The translations under genes were made by a program, and so were the position numbers. The notes beneath the pieces are model-generated. The model saw nothing but the letters and a program-made list of their open reading frames with translations, was not told the origin of the DNA and did no database searches. From NCBI RefSeq assembly GCF_030816915.1, contig NZ_JAUSYN010000002.1:5655501-5719500 (forward strand): a DNA stretch of 64,000 nt, read 5' to 3'. Positions 8,146 through 17,363 of the stretch are shown one piece after another. This stretch comes from Streptomyces sp. B3I8. GTDB taxonomy: Bacteria > Actinomycetota > Actinomycetes > Streptomycetales > Streptomycetaceae. Within the stretch, counting starts at the first letter, position 1; every line of letters begins with the position of its first letter.

Positions 8146-9297
8146 GTGCAGCCAGCAAGTGAATCCCCCGACTCCCCGCCCGGCCGCTTCCACCGGGCAC
8201 GGGCCCTGTACCGGAATGTCAGCAAACGCCGGACCGCCTGGCTGCTTCTGAAGGACACCGTCAACTCCTGCGTGGAGTACCGCATCCTCGGCCTCGCGGC
8301 GGAGGCGGCGTTCTTCACGCTGCTCTCCGTGCCGCCGCTGCTGCTGAGCCTCATCGGCCTGCTCGGCTACGTCGACGACTGGACCGGCACCGACACCATC
8401 AGCAGCCTGGAGAACAACCTCCTGGAGGCCTCCCGCACGGTGCTGTCCGACAAGGGGGTCACCGAGGTCGCCGAGCCGCTGCTGCACGACGTGATGAAGG
8501 GCGGCCGCCCCGACATCATCTCCATAGGCTTCCTGTTCGCCCTGTGGTCCGGCTCGCGCGCGGTGAACGTCTTCATCGACACCATCACCGTGATGTACGG
8601 TCTCGACGGCACCCGCGGCATCGTCAAGACCCGGCTGCTGGCGTTCGGCCTGTTCATCGTCGCCCTGCTCATCGGCTCCGTCGTGCTGCCGCTGACAGTG
8701 GCCGGACCGGACGCGGTGGTGGAGGTGGTCCCCTGGTCCACCACGGTCGTACAAGTGCTGTACTGGCCGGTCGTCGTCGTCCTCTCGATCGTCTTCCTCA
8801 CCACGCTCTACCAGGTCTCCGTGCCGGTCCGCTCGCCCTGGGTGGAGGACGTGCCCGGCGCGCTCGTCGCCCTCGCCATGTGGGTGCTCGGCAGCTTCCT
8901 GCTGCGCATCTACCTCACCAGCACCATCGAGGGCCCCACGATCTACGGCTCGCTGGCCGCGCCCGTCGCCGTCCTGCTGTGGATCGGCGTCGCCGCGTTC
9001 GCGGTGCTGGTGGGCGCGGCCGTCAACGCCGCGATCGACCGCGTCTGGCCGGCCGCCGCGACCGCCGCCGCCCGCGAGGCCAACGAGCGGCTCCGCAGGG
9101 AACAGGCCGCGGAGTACGTCGCCCGCACGGCCGCCCTGTGCGACGACGACCCGGACGACCCCGACATGCCCTCCGAGTTCCCCGAACGCTGGTCGCGTTT
9201 CCTGCCCCCGGAGGACGTCACGTCCCGCCTGCGCGCCCACGTCCGCAGCTACCACCACGGCAAACCGTCCGGCGGGCCGAGAGAGCCGCGGGGCTAG
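8146..9297 (+). CDS. YihY/BrkB family inner membrane protein
   Basis: A 383-residue polytopic membrane protein of the YihY (BrkB, formerly RNase BN) family. The family signature EYRILGLAAEAAFFTLLSVP is followed by about six hydrophobic segments, and the C-terminus is a charged cytoplasmic tail rich in Asp and Glu. Function is unknown; the old RNase BN label is an error carried over from the E. coli literature. I chose GTG 8146 (QPASESPDS after the start) because the -10-like TACCTT is immediately upstream; an ATG at 8110 in the same frame would add 12 residues and would lie upstream of that box. Confidence 0.85.
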   Translation: MQPASESPDSPPGRFHRARALYRNVSKRRTAWLLLKDTVNSCVEYRILGLAAEAAFFTLLSVPPLLLSLIGLLGYVDDWTGTDTISSLENNLLEASRTVLSDKGVTEVAEPLLHDVMKGGRPDIISIGFLFALWSGSRAVNVFIDTITVMYGLDGTRGIVKTRLLAFGLFIVALLIGSVVLPLTVAGPDAVVEVVPWSTTVVQVLYWPVVVVLSIVFLTTLYQVSVPVRSPWVEDVPGALVALAMWVLGSFLLRIYLTSTIEGPTIYGSLAAPVAVLLWIGVAAFAVLVGAAVNAAIDRVWPAAATAAAREANERLRREQAAEYVARTAALCDDDPDDPDMPSEFPERWSRFLPPEDVTSRLRAHVRSYHHGKPSGGPREPRG

Positions 9298-9306
9298 CCT
9301 GGCGGT

Positions 9307-10068
9307 ATGTACGCGGAACGGGCGTCACGGCTGCCGGGGGCGGTGGTCTGGCGCCGTCGCACGGAACGGCCGGCCGCCGTACCGTCCGTCCTGCCTGCCC
9401 CGTCCCGGCGACCAGGCCCGCCCGTCCTGCCCGAGCGTCCCGTCCTGCCCGACGGCTGCATGGACCTGCTGTGGACCGAGGGCCGGCTGCTGGTCGCCGG
9501 TCCCGACACGCACGCGTACGTCCCCGACGGCCTGCCCGCGCACTGGGTGGGCGTCCGCTTCCCGCCCGGCACGGCGCCGACGCTGCTCGGCGTCCCGGCC
9601 CACGAACTGCGCGACCGCCGCGTCGACCTCGCCGACCTGTGGCCGGCCACCCTGGTCCGACGCCTGACCGCCCGCGTCGACGCGGCCCCGGACCCGGCCA
9701 CCGCACTGGAGGCACTCGCGCTGGACCGGGCGGCGGACACGGACCCCCCTGACCCGCTGCTGACGCGGGTGGTCGCCTCCCTGAACGCGGGCCACTCGGT
9801 GACCGCGACCGCAGAAGCCCTCGGCATGAGCACCCGCCGGCTCCACCGCCGCTCCCGCACGGCATTCGGCTACGGCCCGAAGACCCTCTCCCGCGTCCTG
9901 CGGCTGCAGCGGGCACTGAGGGCGGCGGCGGAGGGCGCACCGCACGCGGAGGTGGCGGCCCGAACGGGCTACGCGGACCAGGCCCACCTCACGCGAGAGG
10001 TACGGGCTCTGACGGGGATGACCCCGGGGCGGCTCTTCCCGCCTCCGCACGGGGATCCGCCGGGCTGA
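9307..10068 (+). CDS. AraC family transcriptional regulator
   Basis: A 253-residue protein. The N-terminal part (to about 125) with [21 protein letters not shown] matches the small sensor domain common in actinobacterial AraC regulators, where the usual text is DG-x-hydrophobic-D-hydrophobic. The C-terminal part (about 155-245) carries two helix-turn-helix units, [18 protein letters not shown] and [20 protein letters not shown], the latter close to the AraC consensus. The ATG is only nine bases after the YihY stop, so the two may be co-transcribed. Target genes are unknown. From 10069 to 10251 no gene is seen. Confidence 0.85.
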   Translation: MYAERASRLPGAVVWRRRTERPAAVPSVLPAPSRRPGPPVLPERPVLPDGCMDLLWTEGRLLVAGPDTHAYVPDGLPAHWVGVRFPPGTAPTLLGVPAHELRDRRVDLADLWPATLVRRLTARVDAAPDPATALEALALDRAADTDPPDPLLTRVVASLNAGHSVTATAEALGMSTRRLHRRSRTAFGYGPKTLSRVLRLQRALRAAAEGAPHAEVAARTGYADQAHLTREVRALTGMTPGRLFPPPHGDPPG

Positions 10069-10251
10069 GGGCGCGCACCGAGAACACCGCACGGATCCCT
10101 CCGCAGGACCGCCGGCGCCTCTTCGTCCACCGGGCCGGGCACCCATGCGTGGCAGTACCACCGGTGGGCGGCGGCCGCACGGCGGATCACCTCGTGTTCT
10201 CCTGACCGCACGGCCCGTGTCCGTCGTGGACCCGGACCCGGGACCGGCTTC

Positions 10252-10647
10252 TCACAGCCCCGCGTAAAGATCCACCGCATTGCCGTCCGGGTCGTGGACG
10301 ATCGCGTAGCGCTGGCCCCAGACCGCGTCCCACGGGGCGAGTTCGCCGTGGTGGCCGGCGGTCACCAGGGCCTCGTGGAGGGTGTCCACCTCGGCCGGGG
10401 TCGCGCAGCGCACGGCGAGGGACGCGCGGCCCCCGGCGCCGTCCGACGGCGGGTGCCAGCCGGGGCGGAAGGAGCGCACCACCTCCTCCGTGTCCAGCAG
10501 CAGGCGCATCCCGCCGGGCACCTCCGCCTCCGCGTGCGGTTGCCGCTCGCTGCCCTCGGGGAAGACGAAGCCCAGCCGGCGGTAGAAGGCGAGGGAGGCG
10601 GCCATGTCGGAGACGACCAGGCCGATCGCGTCGAGTCGTGGAGTCAT
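10252..10647 (-). CDS. VOC family (glyoxalase-like) protein
   Basis: A 131-residue protein with two beta-alpha-beta-beta-beta units of the vicinal-oxygen-chelate fold. Family features are GLVVSDMAASLAFYRRLGF at the start, EVPGGMRLLLDTEE in the middle and YAIVHDPDGNAVDLYAGL at the end, the last being the classical DPDGN strand before the metal-binding region. The substrate cannot be inferred; such proteins include bleomycin-type resistance proteins, dioxygenases and lyases. It is divergent from the ThuA gene. Confidence 0.87.
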   Translation of the reverse strand: MTPRLDAIGLVVSDMAASLAFYRRLGFVFPEGSERQPHAEAEVPGGMRLLLDTEEVVRSFRPGWHPPSDGAGGRASLAVRCATPAEVDTLHEALVTAGHHGELAPWDAVWGQRYAIVHDPDGNAVDLYAGL

Positions 10648-10716
10648 GCGGTCACCGTAGGCGGGCCGCTCGCCCCGGGTCTTGAAGGAAACGGACACCG
10701 CATAGGCTGCGCACCC

Positions 10717-11385
10717 ATGGCCTCCCGACTCCTCGTGTACACCCGCACCACCGCCTACCGTCACGACTCCGTCCCGGACGCCGTCGCCGCCCTGCGCACC
10801 CTCGACCCCGGCGGTCTCGCCGTGGACGCCACCGAGGACCCGGCCGCCCTGGAGGCCCCCCTCACCCCGTACGCGGCCGTCGTCTTCCTCTCCACCAGCG
10901 GCGAGGTCCTCACCGACGCCGGCCGCTCCCGTCTGGCCGCGTACATCGAGGCCGGCGGCGGCTTCGCAGGGGTGCACGCGGCGGCCTGCACCGAGTACGA
11001 CTGGCCGTACTTCGGCGAACTGCTGGGCGCCCGTTTCACCCGGCACCCCGTCTACCAGCCGGGCCAGGTCGTCGTCGAGGACCGCGCCCACCCCGCCACC
11101 GCCCACCTCCCCGCCCGCTGGGACCTCACCGACGAGTGGTACGACTTCGACACCAACCCCCGCGCCACCGCGCACATCCTGCTGCGCGCCGACGAGAACT
11201 CGTACGAGGGCGGAGGCATGGGCACCGACCACCCGCTCGCCTGGTACCGCGAGCAGGGCGCCGGCCGGGTCTTCTACACCGCCCTCGGCCACGCCTCGCC
11301 CGCCTACGCCGACCCGGCCTTCCGCACCCACCTCCTCGGCGGGCTGCGCTGGGCGGCCGGGCTCGCTCACCCCGCCGGGGCGTGA
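10717..11385 (+). CDS. ThuA-like domain protein
   Basis: A 222-residue protein of the ThuA family, with a glutamine-amidotransferase-like fold. Visible family segments are RTTAYRHDSVPDAV near the start, GGGFAGVHAAACTEYDWPYF in the middle, and RVFYTALGHASPAYADPAF near the end. Members are linked to trehalose or other disaccharide use, but the reaction here is unknown. No ribosome site is seen; TAGGCT ends nine bases before the ATG, so a leaderless transcript is possible. The last 19 bases overlap the convergent methyltransferase gene. Confidence 0.87.
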   Translation: MASRLLVYTRTTAYRHDSVPDAVAALRTLDPGGLAVDATEDPAALEAPLTPYAAVVFLSTSGEVLTDAGRSRLAAYIEAGGGFAGVHAAACTEYDWPYFGELLGARFTRHPVYQPGQVVVEDRAHPATAHLPARWDLTDEWYDFDTNPRATAHILLRADENSYEGGGMGTDHPLAWYREQGAGRVFYTALGHASPAYADPAFRTHLLGGLRWAAGLAHPAGA

Positions 11386-12149
11386 GTCACCCGGATCTTG
11401 GACTGGCCGTGCGGCAGCCGCTCCCAGTCGTCCATGAACCGGGCCCGGAGCCCGTACCGGGCGGCCAGCGCCACGAGCGTCTGCGTGCGGTAGTAGAAGT
11501 CCTCGTGCAGCACGTGGTGCTCCTCGCCCTCGGTCCGGTCGAAGGTGAAGTCGAACCAGCCCCCCGGCGCGAGCACCCGGCCGACGTGCGCCAGGCACTC
11601 CTCGATCACCGGCAGCGGCGAGTGGGAGAAGACGCTGTGCGCGTGGACGACGTCGAAGTGCGCGTCGGGCAGGAACGCGAACTTCAGGTCGCGGACCGGC
11701 GTGAGCGTCGGGAGCCGCCGTTGCAGCCCCTTCTCCGCGATCGTGTCCTGTGCCGCGGCGAGGATGTCGGGGGAGATGTCCAGACCGTAGTAGTGCCCGG
11801 GCTCCAGATGCCGGATGAACCGCCAGCCGGCGCGCAGGTTGCCGCAGCCGATCTCCAGCATCCGGTGCTCGGGACGCAGCCCGTGTTCCACCAGGTAGTC
11901 GAACTGCATCGCGCCGAGCGCCAGCCACCGCTCCCGGGTCGGGCTGCCGACCGCCGCGTCCGGACTCACCTGCGTGTCGGAGCGCATCACGGCCCGGTAG
12001 TAGTCGACGTGGTCCGGGTACTTGCGGCGCAGCCACATGTCCCGGGTGACACGCACGAGATGCCTCGGCACCCGGCCCGGATGCCGCACGGCGTAGCCCA
12101 CACGGTGCCCGAAGCTCGCTCGGTCGACGGTGACGTTCTTGGCCGGCAC
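11367..12149 (-). CDS. Class I SAM-dependent methyltransferase
   Basis: A 260-residue methyltransferase. The SAM-binding loop is MLEIGCGNLRAGWRFI, followed by the acidic strand end GLDISPD and motif post-I; DVVHAHSVFSHSPLP is the usual motif IV region. The N-terminal 90 residues, rich in Arg and Tyr (MWLRRKYPDHVDYYRAVMRS), may form a substrate-recognition cap. The acceptor is not predictable. The start is GTG 12149 with GAGGAGGA upstream; a longer in-frame ORF to 12263 lacks a ribosome site. It overlaps the convergent ThuA gene by 19 bases and diverges from the two-component pair. Confidence 0.87.
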   Translation of the reverse strand: MPAKNVTVDRASFGHRVGYAVRHPGRVPRHLVRVTRDMWLRRKYPDHVDYYRAVMRSDTQVSPDAAVGSPTRERWLALGAMQFDYLVEHGLRPEHRMLEIGCGNLRAGWRFIRHLEPGHYYGLDISPDILAAAQDTIAEKGLQRRLPTLTPVRDLKFAFLPDAHFDVVHAHSVFSHSPLPVIEECLAHVGRVLAPGGWFDFTFDRTEGEEHHVLHEDFYYRTQTLVALAARYGLRARFMDDWERLPHGQSKIRVTHAPAG

Positions 12150-12328
12150 AGGGTCCTCCTCGGTCGTTCCGCGCTGTCCCGCCCAGCCTGGCGGCGACGA
12201 CGGCCCACGCCTGTCGGCCGTCCGGATCGCTCTCCGGCCCGGCCCGGCCGACACCGGTGTCAACCGATCGGTTGATGCGCACGCCCGAACACCCCGATAG
12301 ACACGAACGGGAGAGGACGGAGGACCCC

Positions 12329-13543
12329 ATGGAGCAGCCGCAGTCCCAGCCGTACGCGCAGGAAGCCACCGATCCCGACGCGCGCTGGCTCAACGCCGTC
12401 CTCCACACCGCCTTCCTCGCCCTCCTCTGCTCCTCCCTCGTCCGCTACCTCACCCACGCCCACGGTGGTGACGCCCGTACGGTCGCCCTGTTCGTGACCT
12501 TCCCGCTCCTTTACGCCGCCGGCCGGCTGCTCGCCCCCGCCCCCGCGCCCGGCACGCGGCCCACCGTCCGGCACCTCGTCTGGCTCGGGGCCGTCACCGC
12601 GAACTGGATCGTGCTCCTCGTCCAGGCGCCGAGCGCCACCTGGTGCGCGATGCCCCTGCTGTTCACCGGGCTGCACGCACTGCCCCCGCGCCTCGCCGTA
12701 CCGCTCGTGGCACTGCTCACCGCGCTGGTCGTCGGCTCCGAGATCCGGATGTCGCACGGCACGCTCAACCCCAACATGGTCGTCGCCCCGCCGGCCATCG
12801 GCGCGGTCGCCACCGCCGTACTGGTCCACCTCCAGCGCCAGTCGGCCCGCCGACGCCTCCTCATCGACGACCTGGTCCGCACCCGCCGGGACCTCGCGGC
12901 CACCGAACGGCGGGCCGGCGTCCTCGCCGAGCGGCACCGGCTGTCCGCCGAGATCCACGACACCCTCGCCCAGGGCCTGACCAGCCAACGCATGCTGCTC
13001 CAGGCCGCCGAACGGGTCTGGCGCACGGATCCCGCGACGGCCCACGACCACCTGCGCGAAGCCACCGGCATCACCGCCCGCAACCTCACCGAGGCCCGGC
13101 GCCTGGTCCAGGACCTCGGCCCCGCCGACCTCACCGACGACACCCTCCCCGGCGCGCTCCGGGCCCTCACCGAGCGCGAGAGCCGGCCGGGCCTCGCGGT
13201 GGAGTTCCGGCTCGACGGCACGCCCGGTCCGCTCCCGGACCGGGTCGAGGCGACACTGCTGCGCATCGCGCAGGGCGCGCTGGCCAACGTGCGCGAGCAC
13301 GCGGCGGCGACCCGCGCCGCCCTCACGCTCACCTGCCTCGACGACCGGATCGCGCTCGACATCGCGGACAACGGCCGCGGCTTCGACCCGACGGCCCGCC
13401 CGGCCCCCGTCTCCGGCAGGGGACACGGGCTCCCCGCCATGCGCATCAGAGCCCGGCAGGCCGGGGGCACCCTCACCGTCGAGTCGACGCCGGGCGAGGG
13501 CACCGTCGTCACCGCCATCACCCCGCTGGAGTTCGCGCCATGA
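12329..13543 (+). CDS. NarL-type sensor histidine kinase
   Basis: A 404-residue membrane kinase of the HisKA_3 family. Residues 20-180 contain four or five hydrophobic segments and no large extracellular loop, so the signal is probably sensed in or at the membrane. The phosphoacceptor is in RLSAEIHDTLAQGL, and the ATPase domain shows N-box ALANVREHA, DNGRGFDP and GHGLPAMRIRARQAGG. It autophosphorylates and transfers to the partner regulator, whose ATG overlaps the kinase stop (ATGA). The start at 12329 is backed by GGACGGAGGA upstream. Confidence 0.92.
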   Translation: MEQPQSQPYAQEATDPDARWLNAVLHTAFLALLCSSLVRYLTHAHGGDARTVALFVTFPLLYAAGRLLAPAPAPGTRPTVRHLVWLGAVTANWIVLLVQAPSATWCAMPLLFTGLHALPPRLAVPLVALLTALVVGSEIRMSHGTLNPNMVVAPPAIGAVATAVLVHLQRQSARRRLLIDDLVRTRRDLAATERRAGVLAERHRLSAEIHDTLAQGLTSQRMLLQAAERVWRTDPATAHDHLREATGITARNLTEARRLVQDLGPADLTDDTLPGALRALTERESRPGLAVEFRLDGTPGPLPDRVEATLLRIAQGALANVREHAAATRAALTLTCLDDRIALDIADNGRGFDPTARPAPVSGRGHGLPAMRIRARQAGGTLTVESTPGEGTVVTAITPLEFAP

Positions 13544-14172
13544 CCCCTGTACCCGTACGACTGCTGCTGTGCGACGACCACGCGGTGGTCCGGGCCGGCC
13601 TGCGCGCCCTGCTGTCCAGCGCCGACGGCATCGAGGTCGTCGGCGAGGCGGGCAGTGGCGAGGAGGCGCTCGCGCTCGCCGCCCAGCTCCGCCCGGACGT
13701 CGTACTGATGGACCTGCAACTCGGCGACGGCATCGACGGCGTGAAGGCGACCCGGAAGCTGACAGCCGGGACGCCGGCGCCGCGCGTCCTCGTCCTCACC
13801 ATGTTCGACACGGACGCCGACATCACCCGGGCCGTCGAGGCGGGCGCCACCGGGTATCTGCTCAAGGCGGAGCGCCCGGAGGAACTGTTCGCCGCGATCC
13901 GTGACGCGGCAACAGGGCGTACGGCCCTGTCGGCGCCGGTCGCCGACCGCCTGCTCGCACACCTGCGCGACCCTCGCCCGGCCCTGTCGGACCGCGAGCA
14001 CGAGATCCTCCAGCAACTGTCACGGGGACTGGGCAACCGTGAGATCGCACGGGCGCTGTTCATCAGCGAGGCGACGGTGAAGACCCATCTGCAGCGGATC
14101 TACGGCAAGTTGGGGGTAGAAACCCGGGCAGGCGCGGTGGCGCTGGCGAAGGAACGACGGTTGCTGCGGTAG
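13540..14172 (+). CDS. NarL/LuxR family response regulator
   Basis: A 210-residue regulator, the cognate partner of the overlapping kinase gene. The receiver domain (1-120) has the acidic pair CDDH at 11-14, the phospho-acceptor Asp58 in VVLMDLQL, Thr in VLTMFDT and the Lys in YLLKAE. The C-terminal LuxR helix-turn-helix reads LSDREHEILQQLSRGLGNRE, then IARALFISEATVKTHLQRIY. The signal and the regulon are not evident from the neighbours. Confidence 0.94.
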   Translation: MTPVPVRLLLCDDHAVVRAGLRALLSSADGIEVVGEAGSGEEALALAAQLRPDVVLMDLQLGDGIDGVKATRKLTAGTPAPRVLVLTMFDTDADITRAVEAGATGYLLKAERPEELFAAIRDAATGRTALSAPVADRLLAHLRDPRPALSDREHEILQQLSRGLGNREIARALFISEATVKTHLQRIYGKLGVETRAGAVALAKERRLLR

Positions 14173-14177
14173 CGCGC

Positions 14178-14203
14178 CCGTACGAACCCGCACCCGCGTA
14201 CGG
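14178..14203 (+). terminator. Short hairpin after the response regulator
   Basis: CCGTACG and CGTACGG form a 7-base-pair stem with a 12-base loop, starting five bases after the stop codon. It is a modest stem for a GC-rich genome and no U-tract follows. Confidence 0.4.
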
Positions 14204-14519
14204 ACGGGAGCGGGGCGCGGGGGTGCGGCGCAGCCCGCCGCGTAGCTGGTCCACAGCGAACGTGTCCCCTCCACACCCCGGGCAGTATGCCCGGCGGCGG
14301 CGGGCTCGCCGCGCCCCCGACACCACGAACCACGCAGCGCACCCCCGCACCTCTCGGCACCACAAAGCACGCGCCGGGCCACCCCCAACACACCCACCGC
14401 AAAATACGATATGAGCCGCCCCGAACCGCATCCGCACGCACCCACACGCACCCGCACCGAAAGACCGAGCCGCCTCCCCGCTCCACCCCACCGCACCACC
14501 CGGCAGGAAGGACGCGCGC
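14204..14519 (+). promoter_or_regulatory. Intergenic region before the carboxylesterase
   Basis: There is no gene in this stretch. An island of lower GC around 14400 contains TACGAT at 14405-14410, a good -10 match, about 110 bases before the esterase ATG. No clear -35 box is found 16-18 bases further up, so the promoter call is tentative. Confidence 0.3.
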
Positions 14520-16217
14520 ATGGCAACCTCCGAGACCCCTGCCAACGACCCCTCGGGGTCCCCGGACCCCGTCGTCCGCACTCCCCACGGCCGCGTCCGC
14601 GGCCGCTACGAACAGGGCGTCGCCGTCTTCCGCGGCATCCCCTTCGCCGCCCCGCCCTTCGGCCCGCGCCGCTTCCGGCCCCCCGTGCCGCCCGAGCCGT
14701 GGGGCGGCGTCCGCGACGCCGGCGCCTACGGGCCCACCCCGCCCAAGCCGCCGTACTCCGAGGCGTTCGCCCGCTTCCTCGCCGACCCGGTGGTCGCCGG
14801 CGACGACTGCCTCAACCTGAACGTGTGGACACCGGAGCCGGGCCGCGGGGCCCGGCTCCCGGTCATGGTGTGGATCCACGGCGGCGCCCTCACCCGCGGC
14901 TCCTCCGCCGTGCCCATCTACGACGGCACGGCCTTCGCCCGCGACGGAGTCGTTCTCGTCTCCTTCAACTACCGCCTCGGAGTGGAGGGTTACGGCCTCT
15001 TCCCGGACGCCCCGCCCAACCTCGGCCTGCACGACCAGCTCGCCGCGCTGGAGTGGGTGCACGCGTCCGTCGCGGAGTTCGGCGGCGATCCGGACCACGT
15101 CACCGTGTTCGGCGAGTCGGCGGGCGCCATCAGCATCGGCGCACTGCTGGCCGCGCCGCGCGCCCGGGGCCTGTTCCGGCGGGCGGTGCTGCAGAGCGGG
15201 CCGCCCGAGGTGACGGACCGGGACAAGGTGCGCCGGCTGGTGCGGCGGATGGCCGCGCGGCTGGAGGTCCCCGCCACGGCCGCCGCCTTCGCCGACGTGG
15301 ACCGCACCCGGCTGGCCGAGGCCCAGGCGGAGGCCGGCCGCATGGCCGGCCCCATCCTGGGCGGCCCCGCGTTCGGCATCGTCGTCGACGGCGACCTCGT
15401 GCCCCGCGACCCGCAGGCGGCGCTGATGGACGGCGCCGCCCGGGACGTACCGCTGCTGATGGGCTGGACCAGCGAGGAGTACCGGCTGTGGATCGCGCCC
15501 ACGGGGCTGGTCGAGCGCATCGACCGCCTCGGCCCGCTCGCCGTCGCGCTGGCGATGGCCCGCTGCCACTGCGGACCCGAGGTGATCCGCGGCTACCGCG
15601 CCGCGCACCCGGCGGCCACGACGTCCGAGCTGATCGGCCAGATGGTCACCGACCACCTGCTCCGTGTGCCGCTGCACCGACTGGCCGACGCCCGCGCGGG
15701 CCTCGCCCCGACGGACGGACCCCCGCCCGCGAACCCGCCCGCGAACCCGCCCGCGAACCCGCCCGCGAACCCGCCCTCCGGCATCGCACCGGCCACCCTC
15801 GCGGCCGGCACCCACGTGTACGAATTCGCCTGGCGCTCCAACGTCCCCGGCCTCGGCGCCTGTCACGCCCTGGAACTGGGCTTCGTCTTCGACGCGGCCG
15901 ACGTACCGGAGGCGGAACGGCTCGCCGGCCCGGACGCGCCCCGGGAGTTGGCGCAGGAGATGCACGAGGCCTGGGTGCGGTTCGCGGTGGACGGCGACCC
16001 CGGGTGGGCGCCGTGGGACGCGTCCCACCCCGTACGGCTGTTCGGCGGGGGCGGGGAGGAGAACCCCCTGGTGCACGGCCCCCGCGACGCGGAGATGGCC
16101 TTGTGGCAGGCGCAGTCCCGACGCCCCGACCCCGGCCGGGTGACCCGCCGGGTGACCCGCCCGCCACTGCGGGTGACGGCCCCGCTGTCGGCGGTCCGCC
16201 GCTTCCGGAGATCCTGA
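14520..16217 (+). CDS. Type B carboxylesterase
   Basis: A 565-residue alpha/beta-hydrolase of the cholinesterase/p-nitrobenzyl esterase class; no signal peptide is seen, so probably cytoplasmic. Features in order: FRGIPFAAPPFGPRRF, the disulfide-region strand DDCLNLNVWTP, oxyanion segment WIHGGAL, the nucleophile elbow GESAG near residue 200, a candidate catalytic acid in GWTSEEYR, and the His in GACHALELGFVF. The stretch at about 402-418 is a run of NPPA repeats inserted before the C-terminal catalytic His segment. The natural ester is unknown. Confidence 0.9.
   Translation: MATSETPANDPSGSPDPVVRTPHGRVRGRYEQGVAVFRGIPFAAPPFGPRRFRPPVPPEPWGGVRDAGAYGPTPPKPPYSEAFARFLADPVVAGDDCLNLNVWTPEPGRGARLPVMVWIHGGALTRGSSAVPIYDGTAFARDGVVLVSFNYRLGVEGYGLFPDAPPNLGLHDQLAALEWVHASVAEFGGDPDHVTVFGESAGAISIGALLAAPRARGLFRRAVLQSGPPEVTDRDKVRRLVRRMAARLEVPATAAAFADVDRTRLAEAQAEAGRMAGPILGGPAFGIVVDGDLVPRDPQAALMDGAARDVPLLMGWTSEEYRLWIAPTGLVERIDRLGPLAVALAMARCHCGPEVIRGYRAAHPAATTSELIGQMVTDHLLRVPLHRLADARAGLAPTDGPPPANPPANPPANPPANPPSGIAPATLAAGTHVYEFAWRSNVPGLGACHALELGFVFDAADVPEAERLAGPDAPRELAQEMHEAWVRFAVDGDPGWAPWDASHPVRLFGGGGEENPLVHGPRDAEMALWQAQSRRPDPGRVTRRVTRPPLRVTAPLSAVRRFRRS
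15722..15769 (+). repeat. 12-bp in-frame tandem repeat within the esterase
   Basis: Four perfect copies of CCCGCCCGCGAA give the repeated tetrapeptide NPPA in the esterase. Being a multiple of three it does not break the frame; it probably encodes a flexible loop and may vary in copy number between strains. Confidence 0.9.
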
Positions 16218-16230
16218 CGCAGGCCGCGGC

Positions 16231-16250
16231 CACCGGCTCCACTGCCGGTG
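16231..16250 (+). terminator. Hairpin after the carboxylesterase
   Basis: CACCGGC and GCCGGTG form a perfect 7-base-pair stem with a six-base loop, 14 bases past the esterase stop and before the prolyl aminopeptidase gene. Confidence 0.45.
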
Positions 16251-16345
16251 TGCTCGGTGAACCGTCGGCGTGCCTTGTGAACCGCCGGTGGGCCCGTGCC
16301 CCCTCACACCGCGGCCTCGACGCCGCCGACCCCCGAAGGTGAGCC

Positions 16346-17317
16346 ATGAGTGAGCTGTTCCCGCCGGTCGAACCCCACGCGACGGGGATGCTCGACGTCG
16401 GCGAGGGCAACCTCGTGCACTGGGAGGTGTGCGGCAACCCGGACGGCAAACCGGCCGTGGTGGTCCACGGCGGCCCGGGCTCGGGGTGCGGCCCCGGCGC
16501 GCGCCGGTACTTCGACCCGGACACATACCGCGTCGTCCTGTTCGACCAGCGCGGCTGCGGACGCAGCCGCCCGCACGCGAGCGACCCCGCCACCGACATG
16601 CGGCACAACACCACCCCGCACCTGGTCGCCGACATGGAGCGGCTGCGCGCCCACCTGGGCATCGACCGCTGGCTCCTGCACGGCGGTTCCTGGGGCTCCA
16701 CGCTGGCCCTCGCCTACGCCGAGACGCACCCGGAGCGGGTGTCGGAGATCGTCCTGTCCGCCGTCACCACCACCCGGCGCTCCGAGATCGACTGGCTCTA
16801 CCGCGGTGTCGGCCGGTTCCTCCCCGAGCAGTGGGAACGCTTCCTGGCGGGCGCCCCCGGCACCCCGCGGGACGGCGACGTCGTCGCGGCCTACGCGCGC
16901 CTGACGGAACACCCGGAGGCCGCCGTACGGGAGAGGGCCACCGCCGACTGGTGCGCCTGGGAGGACGCGGTCCTGTCGGGGGAGACGAAGGGCGCCTCCC
17001 GCCCCTATGGCGACCGCCCGCCGGCCGCGAGGCTCGCCCTGGTGCGGATCTGTACGCACTACTTCTCCCACGGCGCCTGGCTGGAGGAGGGCGAACTGCT
17101 GCGCGAGGCCCACCGGCTGGCCGGAATCCCCGGTGTCCTGGTCCACGGCCGGCTCGACCTGGGAGGTCCCCTCGACACGGCCTGGGAACTCGCCCGCGCC
17201 TGGCCCGACGCGGAACTGATCGTCGTCGATGACGCGGGCCACCTGGGCGGCGCGACCACTCGCCGCCACGTACGGGAAGCCCTGGACCGGTTCGCTCGGC
17301 GGAACGGAACGCGATGA
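16346..17317 (+). CDS. pip: Prolyl aminopeptidase
   Basis: A 323-residue alpha/beta-hydrolase of peptidase family S33 that removes N-terminal proline from peptides. The family signature VVVHGGPGSGCGPGARRYFD and FDQRGCGRSRPHA is followed by the nucleophile elbow HGGSWGSTLALAYAETHP; the catalytic acid lies in VHGRLDLGGP and the His in DDAGHLGG. Length is normal for the family. No signal peptide, so it acts inside the cell. It is convergent with the homocysteine methyltransferase gene. Confidence 0.92.
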   Translation: MSELFPPVEPHATGMLDVGEGNLVHWEVCGNPDGKPAVVVHGGPGSGCGPGARRYFDPDTYRVVLFDQRGCGRSRPHASDPATDMRHNTTPHLVADMERLRAHLGIDRWLLHGGSWGSTLALAYAETHPERVSEIVLSAVTTTRRSEIDWLYRGVGRFLPEQWERFLAGAPGTPRDGDVVAAYARLTEHPEAAVRERATADWCAWEDAVLSGETKGASRPYGDRPPAARLALVRICTHYFSHGAWLEEGELLREAHRLAGIPGVLVHGRLDLGGPLDTAWELARAWPDAELIVVDDAGHLGGATTRRHVREALDRFARRNGTR

Positions 17318-17363
17318 GCCCGCCACCGCACACACCGCGCACCTCACCCACGGAGCGAGCCGC

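Noticed and set aside
10069..10280. Minus-strand frame with text HRWYCHAWVPGPVDEE
   Set aside because: Too short and without start signal or homologue I can name; it may be a gene relic but cannot be supported.
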